Positions 1 to 11,322 of a stretch of 64,000 bases of DNA are shown here, piece by piece. The first letter of the stretch is position 1. The number at the start of each line of letters is the position of its first letter. The notes beneath the pieces were generated by a model. That model made no database searches. It had not been told where the DNA came from and saw only the letters and a list, made by a program, of their open reading frames with translations. Source of the stretch: Podospora pseudocomata (Eukaryota; Ascomycota; Sordariomycetes; Sordariales; Podosporaceae). The position numbers and the translations under genes are program-made. Location of the stretch: assembly GCF_035222375.1 (NCBI RefSeq), contig NC_085891.1:3968001-4032000 (forward strand), read 5' to 3'.

Positions 1-204
1 CCGATGGCTTAAGCCCGTGTGTTTTTGCTTGCTTTGGCAGCAGGCCTTCCATCACAGTTAAATACACCCTCTAACCACCTTCCACGGACTGCTTTTCTCT
101 TCAAAGTGTCTGCAATTGAAGCATACGTACTAGTTGTCTACTCTGTTTCTCTCTCTGAACACTCATCCCTTCGAGAAACGAAGTACGCAACACTCTCAGC
201 CAAG

Positions 205-1565
205 ATGTCACTCCCCCAAACATACAAGCAAGCTGTCTTCCGGTCAGCCGGTGCACCCCTGACGATAGAAGAAGTGCCCCTTCAGCAACCCGGACCAAAA
301 GAAGTCTTGGTCAAGGTGGAAGCCTGTGGAGTATGCTTCTCTGATATGTTTGCTCAAAACAACATCATGGGTGGCGGATTGTAAGGAATTTTCCACTCTC
401 AGACTGCAATCTGTTCAATATCGTTGGATGCTGACAGACTAATAGTCCCATTGTTCCCGGCCATGAGATCATTGGTCGGGTAGCAGCGGTAGGACCCAAT
501 GTCAGCACCTGGAAGGTTGGCGATAGGATCGGAAGCGGATGGCATGGTGGACACGATGGTTTGTCTGACCCATCACTTCACATAGCAGCAAGCAGCCAAG
601 ATTGCTGACCAACAATCAATTTGAAAGGCACCTGTCGGTCCTGCAAAAAGGGGTACCACCAAATGTGCGATAATCAGGTTGTCAACGGAGAAACCAAACA
701 AGGAGGGTGTAAGTCCGTCCGTTACTGGCCGAGTCCGTGGGCAGTGAATCCAACGTACTGACATTGCCAGACGCCGAGTATGTCTTGCTGCGCTCCGAGG
801 CGGGTGTCCCCATTCCCGAAACAGTGTCAGCCGCCAAGTACGCGCCTATTCTCTGCGCCGGCATGACCGTCTTCAACTCAATTCGGCATATGAACGTTGG
901 TGTTGGCGAGACGGTGGCTGTCCAGGGGCTGGGCGGGCTTGGTCACCTGGCTATCCAATTCGCCAACAAGTTCGGATATCGCGTGGTGGCCATTTCCAGG
1001 GGCGCTGACAAGGAGGGTTTTGCGCACGAGCTGGGGGCACATGAATACATCGACACGTCCAAAGTCGACGCCGGAGAAGGTTTGAAGAGGCTCGGGGGCG
1101 CCTCGCTGGTGGTGACTACAAGCCCCAGCGCGAATACAATGTCTGGGTTGATGCAGGGCTTGGGGCCGCTGGGCAAGCTGTTGATCCTGAGTGTGCCAGG
1201 CGATGTGAGCGTCAACACTGGAGTCATGGTAAGTGAACTGTTCTGCTTGCCTGGCAGGTTCGGTGTTGAACTAGTTACTAATTCATGCCTGTCTACCCGC
1301 TCAGCTGAGATATGGGTTGTCTGTTCAGGCATGGCCGTGTGGCCATGCTATCGACTCGGAGGAGGCAATTGCCTTCACTCAGCTGCAAAACATCGACTGT
1401 CTCATTGAAGAATTCCCATTGGAGAGGGCCAACGACGCTTTCGGTGAGTTTTCCCTTGTCGCAGACACACGATGGAACTGTGTCTTGTCATGATGGGTAT
1501 CTAACGTTTGCCCAGATGCTATGCTAAGCGGGAGGGTCAGGTTCCGAGCCGTAATTACGTTTTGA
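205..1565 (+). CDS. Zinc-dependent alcohol dehydrogenase (medium-chain)
   Basis: Predicted cytosolic NAD(P)-dependent alcohol dehydrogenase interconverting alcohols and aldehydes. Six exons give 338 residues: 205-380, 446-558, 628-708, 771-1228, 1305-1443 and 1516-1565, all joined by GT-AG introns of 62-76 nt that keep the frame. The catalytic zinc ligands are visible as CGVCFSD (about residue 45) and PGHE; the nucleotide-binding Rossmann loop is GLGGLGHLA. The structural-zinc loop reads TCRSCKKGYHQMC, so only three of four usual cysteines are present and an Asp stands near the first position, as I recall for related fungal enzymes. Length fits the family (about 340-350). The ATG at 205 is chosen because the protein starts directly before the conserved N-terminal strand. 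Substrate cannot be told from sequence. Confidence 0.93.
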
Positions 1566-2081
1566 GTAGTAGAAGTCCAGTACGCCGGAGCGGGAGGACC
1601 GGCCGGTGATAAAATCGCTTAATTGGAGGCGGAGGGCCCGGCATGAAGATGCAATGCAGTTTGTTGTTTTACCGGCCCGGTTTTTCCATCACTAATGAAT
1701 GACTCGTGGCATAATCCTGTTGATGATCTGAAACAGCCGTAATGGGAGAGAAGCCGGATGACTACGGGGATATGCAGCCACATCAATGATAGTATACAGA
1801 TCAGGGTTCACCAATGATCGCCAGGTCCCGCGTCCTTGGCCGTTGGATCGGAGGCCAACAAATGCCAGTAATAAATCTCTGAGTGCCTAGCTATCTCCGA
1901 CATCAACAGCGAGCCACCGAGCATCTTTCGAGGACAAACCTACGGATACCCCGCCGACCGATGACGTAGGTCAACTGATTTGCAGCAGGGTTGGGATGCC
2001 GACAGCCGAAAATTCGGCCGACACCGCAATTCTTTGGTGTTTGTCTTCTTTGTGGATTGCTTCTGCAGCTGTAAATTTATT

Positions 2082-2098
2082 TATATATATATATATAT
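2082..2098. repeat. TA dinucleotide microsatellite
   Basis: Uninterrupted alternating T and A for about 17 bases in otherwise mixed sequence. Confidence 0.9.
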
Positions 2099-2864
2099 CG
2101 GTTAGAGATGAGCCATCTTTCATTGATGGCCCAAAACTTCGGGCAGGGAGATCCAGGACTCGATCTTTAAGTTCCACCCGGGCGGAAATCATCTGTCAGA
2201 CAGGCGATGGTGGGGGCACAGGAACCAAAGCGAAATCGCGGGGTCGCCTTGAGACGGGACTGGGTGCAGGTGCTATGTATATAATCACATAATCCTGCTT
2301 TGTGCAGCTAGCGAGTGGCCAATGGCAAATGCCCGCGGGAGCTTTGGCCGCTTGCATGGGACAACTGCTCGTTGCTGTGCCTTGAGTTGGGCCGGTGTCA
2401 AAGCCCAGGAGTTGTTTCGTCACGGGCAGTGGAGGGGCCTAGATATCACACATTAGGTTGTTTCCATATATAAGCACATGTGCGGTTGTTGTCAGTGTGT
2501 ATTGTTATGGACGATATACTCTGTATGTTGGAGGAACGGCCCAATGTCTGTGAGAGCAGTGGGGGTGTCCTGAGGTGGACGAGATCATCCTCCTGATTGG
2601 TCCGCCGGGCCTGTCCCGGTCTGGGCCCGAGTCTCAGCGAACCAGGAGCATGGGTGCCACCGTCACCGTCGAAAATACATCATAGTTTTCGACTGGTCAT
2701 CATGGGCCTAGCACAACTGGGCTGCTCCCCTCCATCCTGTTCAAGTTTGGACAGCACATGGCTTTTTGATGCAATCCAATTCTATTCTTGTATTTTTCTA
2801 CTAGTGTGCTACAACGTGCAATACCCAACTTTAATTCCTGCCTGCCACCCAGCCACCCTACCAC

Positions 2865-2912
2865 CCTGCCTCCCTGCCTCCCTGCCTCCCTGCCTCCCTG
2901 CCTCCCTACCTA
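2865..2912. repeat. CCTGCCTC tandem array
   Basis: About five to six head-to-tail copies of an 8-base unit CCTGCCTC, grading into CCTA repeats. It is one long pyrimidine tract on the plus strand. Confidence 0.9.
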
Positions 2913-3589
2913 CCTTACACTTCCCGTCTACCTACCTACTTCCAGGAAGTCCCATCACAGCATTCCACGAGGACCCCGCGCAGTGACGGATCCGTCCAAC
3001 ATCGACCCGTTCATGCTTTGAACCCTTCGATCGCCTCGTCCCACCGCTTGCGAATCACCACGCTACTCTATCGCCCCGTCCACCGTCCCCGTTGGCGTGC
3101 ACGCGAACCCTAACACATACCCCTTCCCTTCCCTCGGCCGCCACTCCACGCCGCCCTCTAGAAAGGACCTCATTGCTGTGCAAACACGCGCAGTTCTCCC
3201 AGACGAGGGAAAAACTCTTTGCCGTTGTCAACCTCTTAAGAGCAGCCCCAAGACATCCAGGCCGCCCTCCCTCCCTTTGGTTTCCAGCTGATCGGCTGTC
3301 TTATTGTCTTGCCTGCGGTGGTACCAGAACCCGTGTCCCAATTTGCGCCGAGCACAAAGCCAGAGACACCAAAGTCCACGCAGATGATTATAACGGGGCT
3401 GCTATGATTCAGGTGCAGGTACGTGCTCGTGCTGGTGCTGGTGCTCTCGGCCAGCAACGCTCCCCAACGGTCCCCCTTTCCGCATCCGTCATGTCTCGCC
3501 CTTCCCTTCCACGTCCACGTCCACGCCCACTTCTACTTCCGCTTCCACTTCACTGAACGGTCGACAGGAGGTATAGTGTGCCTCTCCTG

Positions 3590-3630
3590 CCCCGTCTGCC
3601 CCGTCTGCCCCGTCTGCCCCGTCTGCCCCG
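3590..3630. repeat. CCCCGTCTG tandem array
   Basis: Four to five perfect copies of a 9-base unit about 480 bases upstream of the arrestin start codon, probably within its leader. Confidence 0.9.
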
Positions 3631-4112
3631 TTTTCAACTCGGTATCACCCATGACGGCCGCTGTAGTTGCTGTTGCTGCTGTCTCTGCTGCTTCGACCGT
3701 CTCGACATACACCTTCCCGGCCACCACCACCACCACCATCATGCCTGTCTGTCATGGCGCTTTCTCGAGACACCCGTCACAATGCTCCACCACGCCGCCA
3801 TGCTCCCCACTGGGGTACCTCCCCTCCTCGTTCCGCTGCAGGCGCATTGGACCATAGTCCTTCCCAGCACCTCCGTGCTGGCGCCGGTCAGTCGCAGCAT
3901 CCTCTGTCCGCCTACAGCGTGGCCCCGACCCCGGGGCTCCTGGACGGAGCTGGGGACATCTCTATGCCCCTGATGGTCGGATGCTGTGTGTTTTCCTTCT
4001 GTTCACCTACCACCAATGCCGTTCCCTCTTCGTGCTCATGCTTGCCTTGCCGGTGCTATCACCGCCCTTTTCGTGCCCTTTTCTACGAGAGCTCACTTCT
4101 AACCGGGGCGCC

Positions 4113-7100
4113 ATGTCTGCTGCAGGTACTGAACACGATCGATTGCGTCCCGAGCCCTACTTCTCGTCCGCACACGGATCCATCTACTACACACCGAGAC
4201 ACCCACTTGAGCGCAGGCGCCGCACCGAGAGTGCTAGCTTCCCGACGCCGCTGATACAGCCTCGCCAGCGTCGACCTCACTCGATTCACATCATCTCGTA
4301 TCCTCCTGGTTTTATCCCCCCGGATTTGCGGCCGCCAAAGTCGAGTCAGACGTCCACAAGGAAGACCACCAGGAAATTGAGCCGAGAGCAGAAGAAGGCT
4401 CAGAAGGAGGGCGAGAAGGAACGGAGGAGGCTGGAAAAGGAGCGGTCAGAAAAGAAAGAGAAGCGGCGGTCTTTTCGATCACTGCCCCCTGGTGCTGAAA
4501 AGGTCGGGAAGGTGTTGGATAGGATAAAGGCAGTCTTCTCCCATCCGCCGAACTCTACGCCTACAGTTACAGCAACCCCTACGTCGAGGGCGCAGTCCCG
4601 CCCGTCGAGCTTTATAAGCTTCGCCCGGCGACTTTCCCGATTCGAAGGATCCTACGTCGAAGACCCCGTGATCGATATTCCAGTATCTACAGGCCGACCA
4701 GGTGGGGAGGAGATAACGGTCGAGGAACCCATCATGGCTACCGCCACTGCCCCGAATCCCCTCGGAGGGAACGCATTTCAAGCATCCAACAGGACCAGCA
4801 TGGTGTCGATACGATCCGCCAAGAGCATGATGAGCTCATCGGTGTCCGAAATTCAGAAGCCTGTAGCATCAGGGAGCGGGCTGACCTGCTCGATATTATT
4901 AGCAGAGCCGAATGTCTTTCTCACGGGATTCGAACATGACAGTCACTCCAGGCGCCAAGGACAGCAGCAATCAAGCGCTCTGCTTCGTGGAAAGCTGCAG
5001 TTAAACGTGTCCAAGAATGTCAAGATCAAGTCGGTCACGCTGAAGCTGGTGGGCAAGGCCAGAACGGAGTGGCCCGAGGGAATTCCGCCGTCCAAAACGG
5101 ACCTGTTCGAAGAGCAGACGCTCCGCACCCAGTCCCTTGTATTTTTCCATGCCATGCATGAAGGCATGTGGGAGACGGAGTATGGGAGCCAGTGCACATT
5201 TGTGCCAAAAACCAGCTCTACACATCACAATCTCATGTCCTCGCTCTACAACAACTCCAATTCGTCACTTCATATTCTCGGAAAGTCTAGAAACTCTTCT
5301 ACGCTGACAGCCAAGGAAAGGAAACGCCTTTCCCTTCAGTCTGTGCAGTCCCGAAGTTTTGGAAAGGGCGAGTCGCCATTCGCGAATCCGGTCCAAGCAA
5401 AGGGGTTCAAGATTTTTGGCCCCGGCACATACGAGTACGCCTTTGAGTTGCCCATCGATCACAACCAACTCGAGACGACAAAGCTCCAATACGGCTCGGT
5501 CCGGTGGGAGCTGGAAACCATGGTGGAGCGTGCTGGAGCGTTCAAGCCGAACCTGCACGGTTCCAAAGAGGTGTCGATTGTCCGTCTCCCGGACCAGATG
5601 TCTCTCGAGATGACGGAGCCAATATCCATCAGCCGCCACTGGGAAGATCAGCTGCATTACGACATCATGATCTCGGGGAAGAGCTTTCCCATCGGCGCCA
5701 AAATCCCCATTGCATTCAAACTCACGCCCTTGGCCAAAGTTCAGGTCCACAAACTTAAAGTGTTCGTGACAGAAAGCATCGAGTACTGGACCAACGACCG
5801 CCATGTCACGCGTAAAGACTCGGGGAGGAAGATATTATTGCTGGAGAAGGTGGCCGGCAAACCCCTGGACAAGCAATACGAGGCCAGCGACATCCGTGTT
5901 CTGAGCGGTGGCGAGCTGGATGCTGAACAACGGGACGAGGCGCGAATGCTGGCTATCCGAAGACGGCTACAAGAAGCTGCCAGGGCTGGCGGTCCTCCGC
6001 GGCCACTCCCTGATCCGAGCAACAATTTGTTGGGTGAACTAGACCTTGGTCTGGAGAGCTTCTGGGGAAGCACCGAGATCGAGATGAACGTGCAGCTACC
6101 AACATGCGACATGATGGCGCGCGACAAAACGCTTCGCTTGCATCCCGATTGCAGCTGGAAGAATGTTAATGTCTTCCATTGGATCAAGGCAAGTAACTTT
6201 TTACAAATCATGCTCCTCATACTAACTACAACTCCAGATCGTCATGCGCATCTCTCGCTTGGACCCGGATGATCCCGCAGGAAAGCGTCGGCGGCATTTC
6301 GAGATCAGCATTGATAGCCCCTTTACTGTCTTGAACTGCCGTGCAACCCAAGCCAACACGTCTCTCCCGCAGTACAGCGGGCGGGACGGCCCTGCCGAGC
6401 AACGACAGCAGATGTCGTGCGGTTGTTCGGACGCGCATCCTTTGGATCCCAACTCATCCAACGCGGCTACGCCACTCGCCATGATCGAAGAGGATGCCCC
6501 GAGCCTGAACAACAGCCGACTGCGGATTGACTCCAACATCAACACCAACGCCGGCGGTCTGCCCAGCATGCCCCAGGCTGCCCACCTACAGTCTGCCGCT
6601 CGAGCTGGCGGATCAGTGCACAGGGCCAGCAGTTCGCTGAGCCGTGCTCGGGGTCTTCCAAGTCCGCTGGACCGTGAGCCACGGCCCATTCACCTGCTGA
6701 GACACCCCTCATACAATCCGCCTCCCTTCAACGCAGATGATCCGCCGCCACCGCTGCCGGCGGAGCTCATGACGCCACCTCCCAACTACGACATTATCGT
6801 GGGAACTCCGAGCGTGGACGGCATGGCCGACTACTTTGCACGTCTGGCTGCGTACGACCTGGAACAAGAGGGCTCGAGACGGAACAGCGATGATACGATC
6901 GGACCCATCGATGTCGACCCATTTTCGGGCGCGCGGCTGACACCTAGGCCGCCGCATGGAGCCGGCGATGACGACTCTTCTGACAGCAACGACGATGAGG
7001 TCGCCCGGGCCCACCGCCGCGGACGAGTCAATGTGGCCAATCCGAGAACACCGGGCGGTCGTTTGGTTCCAAGTCGGAGTCTGGAAATCGAGCGTCCCAC

Positions 7101-7143
7101 CGTGAGGCTCGACATGACGGGGGTGGTGAGGCGGGGGCAGTGA
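4113..7143 (+). CDS. Alpha-arrestin (ubiquitin-ligase adaptor)
   Basis: Predicted arrestin-related adaptor that recruits a Rsp5-type HECT ubiquitin ligase to membrane transporters. The 993-residue protein has a basic, Lys/Glu-rich N-terminus (about 100-140), an arrestin N-domain from about 254, an arrestin C-domain from about 509 (after ISRHWEDQLHYD) and a long disordered tail. The tail holds a PPNY (PPxY) site near residue 872 and LPQY near 735, both WW-domain ligands. Exon 1 is 4113-6188 and exon 2 is 6238-7143. The only frame-keeping intron starts with GCAAGT, not GT, and has an ACTAAC branch site and CCAG acceptor. The start is the first ATG before the conserved-looking region. Because CTTCTAAC...CTGCAG ends at 4125, an upstream exon spliced there is possible. 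Confidence 0.88.
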
Positions 7144-8300
7144 GGTCCATTTTGTCTTGGAAACGCGGGAACGGAACGTCTGTAGTACTGGATATCGGAT
7201 ATTCGAAGTTTTGGGAGTTGGCAAACGAAAGGATACCAACGGTTCTCCGGGCCCCTTCTCCCCTCTATTGTTCCTGAGAGACATGACCTCACGGCTTGAA
7301 CATTCAGCTACCTAACCTCCACACAAACCCCACACGACACATGTATATGCAACACACATTCACACACCATCTTTATGTTTTCATGGCATGGCACAAACAA
7401 AATACCCCCTTTTTTTGTTATTCTTTGACTGCATCCATCATCCTGCATGCATTGACAAGGGAGATGGATAGAATGATGACTTTCATGAACGGCAACACGG
7501 CACGGCACTGAAAGGGAAAGAAGACATCATGGAAAAGAGGGGGAGCGTGAGAGAGAGAGGAATAGGTCGAATCAAAAATAGGCATCGAGGTGGTAGTCTT
7601 AGGGTAATATAATTCGAGGCTTTGTGTCGCAAGTTGTTGAACATGGTAGTGACTACTTGTGTCAAGTGAATTCAACTCCTCTTCAATGAAATGACCACCC
7701 TCATCGTGCCCCATCCAAATCACATCATTTTACTCAGTTGGAGAAATCGCAAAAGACGTTCCAAAATCAGAGCGCTCGTGGGGCCACTGGTATATTTTTA
7801 ATCGCTTCTTCCTCGCTGCATCGCTTGCCACATCAAATATCGTTACAGACAAGAGCTCGAAAACAGCCTTGTTATCGATCCCCTTCCACGCTCTCCATAA
7901 TCCACCGCCCATGTGATCCAATTTACTTGATGATGGCTCCCACTCCTTTCTGATCCATCATTATCCGGGGGTATTATAAGTTCATCTTCCAAAAGGTAAA
8001 AAAGAAGAACAACTACAAAAAAAAAAAAAAAAGGGTCAACATAAAGACAAAAACACACTGCCCATTGAATACCTACTCCCAAAACGCCACAAGATTAAAA
8101 GACCATTGTATCGATAGGTAGCTTATCCACCAATACTAGTGACTTGCTCGAAAATGCACAAGTCCCGACCCCAACGCCCAGAATAATGCATATGCTGTGT
8201 CAACAAGACAAGAGCTGAAGAGCTGGAAAAGCGTAAATAATACAATGTGGCGTGAAGGAAAGACGCCGAGAAAACACAGAATAAAAAGATGGCCAGACAT
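7144..8300. other. Convergent intergenic region
   Basis: The 3' regions of the arrestin and cyclin genes meet here. A 16-base A-run lies at 8017-8032. No open frame or RNA gene could be supported. Confidence 0.6.
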
Positions 8301-10643
8301 TCAATAGTGCGAACGGAATGAATCCGGGCGCCCGACAGGCGGCACGTGAGGGGGTCGATGCGGTGCGGGATCGGGAAGCACCTGTTGCGAAGAAGGGTAA
8401 GAGTGCTGTCTGTCCATGGTGTACTCTGGCACAATGCCTGTCCGGTATTCGTTCCTCCTTCCAAGCGGCTGATAGTGCATCTGGTTTGGCGTAACAGCGT
8501 TCTGGAAATGGTACTGGTGGAGGAAGGCAGACGCGGGCGGGATGAGCAGCGTGTTGACTTGTCTCACGGGCTTGTAGGGACTATCGCGTTGCTGCAAATA
8601 AACCGATGGCGAGTGTGAGATGGGCGTGTGCAGTCCGCTGGTGGCCCCAGCGTTCCCCATGGGTGTCCCAGAATGATGACCATAGGGGTCGACGGAGAGT
8701 GGCGAAGACCCGGCCATGTTGGCGCTGGAAGCCAGGTGGTGCTGGGGAGATGGACGCTTTGTTGGCGTGCCATAGGACATGGGCGGGAAGCTTGTTGTCG
8801 GAGTGGTCACCGACTGTGGCGCCGAGCTCACACTGGGCCCGGATGTAACCAGCACAGACTGCTGGGGCGCATAAGTGGTGGCATTGGGGTACACGGTGGC
8901 CATGGCACGCACACCCGGCACAAGCGGCGGCAGTGACAGTGGTGAAGCCTGTGGCGGTGCGTGTGGCGGTGCGTATGCCGCCGAGGATGTGAACGATTGG
9001 GTTGTCACCAGGGGACCAGCATGGCCTGTGTTCAGTGCCAAACTGGGCACGGCAACACGCCCTTGATCTGAGCTCATGGATGGAAGTGGTCGACTCTGGC
9101 CGGTAGCAGAGTGGATGGGTCGCTGAGAGCCGATAGGAGGGTGCGAGGCAACGTGTAGACCTTGGAGCGGTGGTGCCTGCGATGGGAGGTGGTGGGCTGG
9201 CAGGTGGATGGATTGGGGTTGTTCAGGGGCAGCACGGCCAAGACGCTTCGCAGGGGGCTCGGTCGGGTCATCTTCGGTAAAACTGCGCTTCCTCAAAAGG
9301 TGCTGTTCTGGCTTCAAGGCAAGGGGCGAAACGGCACTGTTGGATGAATAGGGGTGTGGCCAGCCCACTGGCCCATGATTGTTGCTGTTCTGTATGTTTC
9401 CGCCAGAAAAGGGCCCGGCTGGGGTCGACTGCATCGCGGCGGTGCTCATCGGAGATGGAATTGGTGAGGCAAAAGCGCGATGGCTCGGCGACGGCATCAA
9501 CAGCGGCGATGGCGAAGGTGAGGGTGATCGTTTGGCGATTTCCAGGTACTCGTACACGTTGGCGAGCTTGTCCAGCCATGCGCGCCACTGCTCGGCAGAA
9601 ACCAGCAAACTATATCTCATGTTGCTCAAGAACTCAACCTCCATCACGTGAATCTCGTTCACCCCAATGCCCGACACCTCTGCCCATGTCTTGTTGGTAT
9701 AGGTGTTGTCATCCAGAAACTTGTTCCCAAGCATCAGGGCGACGGTCAACAAGCGGAACTCGCTGCCCGGTCGACCCTTCACGCTGGGGTTGGCCATTTT
9801 GAGCCTATAGATGTAGAGAAGCGCAAGCAGCGCCACATTTTGGGTGATCTTTGTAGCGTCCACGATATTCATTACCCATTTCTTGAAGTCGGATGTCGCC
9901 ACAGCGTTGGCCGACAATCGAGCAATGGCGGCGTTTGGTGACAAGGTCCGTATTTTTTCAGCCGTCTCAAACGTCTGCGGAGACTCGAACCAAAAGAGAG
10001 CCGCGACCTCGGCCATCAAGTCTCCCAGATTCCCACCCCTCGGGCTGATGCATTCTGGAATTTCCATGCTGTGAAACACCAGGCTCATGTCCAATGGCGG
10101 CGATGATGGTCGGGAAGAGTGCCGGTTTGCCCCTCGTCGTTGGTTAGGGGCAACCGTTGAGCTCGGCAAGGCCGCGACGGGAGCAGCAGAGGAGGAGGGC
10201 AGATTTGGTCTCGGAGCTTGTTGGACCTGGGGCTGCTGATAGACAGGTGCAGAACATCGTGAGGTGGAATTGTATATTTGCTCGTTCGGCGGTGGTCGCT
10301 CGTTCAGGGCGGATCGGTAGCGATCATGCTGGGGCATTGGTGGTGGGGCGTGGGTAGAATGGTGGTGGATGTGGTTTTTGGAGGATGCCAAGTGAGGCAT
10401 CTCGTAGGTGGTCCCCATGTTCTCGTCGGCCGGTGGTGTTCGGAGTCCACCCGAGTAGTCGGGGTCTCGCAGGTCGCCGAGGTTCGGGGTATGGAGGGGG
10501 AGCAGGCGAAGTCCTCGAGGAGCGGGCAGTTGACACTGGTGCATGCCCTCCGGCTGAAAGTGGTGACGAGAGGGCTGGCGAAGAGAAGCGGAGAAGAAGT
10601 CGGAGGAGCAAGAGGAGGAGGAGATGGTCGCAATTGAAGTCAT
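8301..10643 (-). CDS. PHO85-type (PCL/Pho80-like) cyclin
   Basis: Predicted regulatory subunit of a PHO85-type cyclin-dependent kinase, acting in growth or nutrient control. A single uninterrupted 780-residue frame. The cyclin box spans about residues 205-365. Typical elements are FKKWVMNIVDAT, the helix RLLTVALMLGNKFLDD and NKTWAEVSGI followed by EIHVMEVEFLSNMRYSL. The N-terminal 190 residues and the C-terminal 400 residues are low-complexity, rich in Pro, Ser, Gln and His. A basic stretch around KRSFTEDDPTEPPAKRLGR could be a nuclear signal. Long disordered flanks are common in filamentous-fungal PCL cyclins, whereas yeast PCLs are about 280-400 residues. The first ATG at 10643 is used; a later Met is possible because the flank is not conserved. 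No intron is needed. Confidence 0.9.
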   Translation of the reverse strand: MTSIATISSSSCSSDFFSASLRQPSRHHFQPEGMHQCQLPAPRGLRLLPLHTPNLGDLRDPDYSGGLRTPPADENMGTTYEMPHLASSKNHIHHHSTHAPPPMPQHDRYRSALNERPPPNEQIYNSTSRCSAPVYQQPQVQQAPRPNLPSSSAAPVAALPSSTVAPNQRRGANRHSSRPSSPPLDMSLVFHSMEIPECISPRGGNLGDLMAEVAALFWFESPQTFETAEKIRTLSPNAAIARLSANAVATSDFKKWVMNIVDATKITQNVALLALLYIYRLKMANPSVKGRPGSEFRLLTVALMLGNKFLDDNTYTNKTWAEVSGIGVNEIHVMEVEFLSNMRYSLLVSAEQWRAWLDKLANVYEYLEIAKRSPSPSPSPLLMPSPSHRAFASPIPSPMSTAAMQSTPAGPFSGGNIQNSNNHGPVGWPHPYSSNSAVSPLALKPEQHLLRKRSFTEDDPTEPPAKRLGRAAPEQPQSIHLPAHHLPSQAPPLQGLHVASHPPIGSQRPIHSATGQSRPLPSMSSDQGRVAVPSLALNTGHAGPLVTTQSFTSSAAYAPPHAPPQASPLSLPPLVPGVRAMATVYPNATTYAPQQSVLVTSGPSVSSAPQSVTTPTTSFPPMSYGTPTKRPSPQHHLASSANMAGSSPLSVDPYGHHSGTPMGNAGATSGLHTPISHSPSVYLQQRDSPYKPVRQVNTLLIPPASAFLHQYHFQNAVTPNQMHYQPLGRRNEYRTGIVPEYTMDRQHSYPSSQQVLPDPAPHRPPHVPPVGRPDSFRSHY

Positions 10644-11067
10644 GCGGCGAGGACTCTTTCTCTTGTCGACAGCTTTGGGGGAACCTGGAAAAGGGGGGGG
10701 GGGGAGTGGTGGTGGTTGAACCGAATCGCAAACGAAAAAAGCAGCCGGTTGCTACTAGACAGATGTTGGTGGTTGCTGGTCCGAAATCACATTCCACGCC
10801 AGGAACTGCAGAGAACCGCAGAGAGTTCTTTCCACTTTGCTTCGTACCTGCAAGCTTTTTGCCTTTTGTCGCATCACACGACTAGGAGCTCGCTCCTGCC
10901 TCAACAAGCTCAACCTTTTATGGCAGAAGGTACGAAGCTTTGGAGTGAAGTGAAATCGTGTTGTTGGACGTTTATTGCGTTGTGACCTCAGCCATGGCAG
11001 GGACCCCGTCAATATACGCTTCCACGTCCCGAACTCGAGCTACTAAGCCAGCCAAGTCCAGTCCAAC

Positions 11068-11068
<1 letters not shown>

Positions 11069-11100
<32 letters not shown>
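11069..11100. repeat. CAGC tetranucleotide microsatellite
   Basis: Eight consecutive CAGC units within the presumed cyclin upstream region. Confidence 0.9.
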
Positions 11101-11251
11101 AATTCTTCTTCTTGATACAAGCAAGGTAGTAAGGTAGGAGTCGCTGCAGGAGCTGGATAGGTGGTGAGGTGGTGAAGCAGCTGCCTGGGGAAGAACCTGG
11201 AAAGGACGAAGGGAGAGTGATTCATCAATGGATGGGAAGAAGAGAGGAAAG

Positions 11252-11322
11252 TGACGACGAAGAGGACGACCAGGAGGACGACCAGGAGGTTGACGAGGAG
11301 GTTGACGAGGAGGAGGAGAAAG
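11252..11322. repeat. Purine-rich GACGAG/GACCAGGAG minisatellite
   Basis: Imperfect tandem units of GAGGACGACCAG and GAGGTTGACGAG type. They are open in one frame as an Asp/Glu-rich peptide, but with no supporting gene context. Confidence 0.7.

Larger units (their letters stand above)
1566..4112. other. Intergenic region and arrestin leader
   Basis: No supported gene in about 2.5 kb. It holds a TA microsatellite, a CCTGCCTC array and a CCCCGTCTG array, each listed separately. The last kilobase is strongly C/T-rich and is probably promoter and 5' leader of the arrestin gene. Open frames here are pyrimidine-tract artefacts rich in Pro, Leu and Ser. Confidence 0.6.

Noticed and set aside
3667-4254. 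Plus-strand open frame of 195 codons before and into the arrestin gene
   Set aside because: Arises from pyrimidine tracts and overlaps the arrestin start in another frame.
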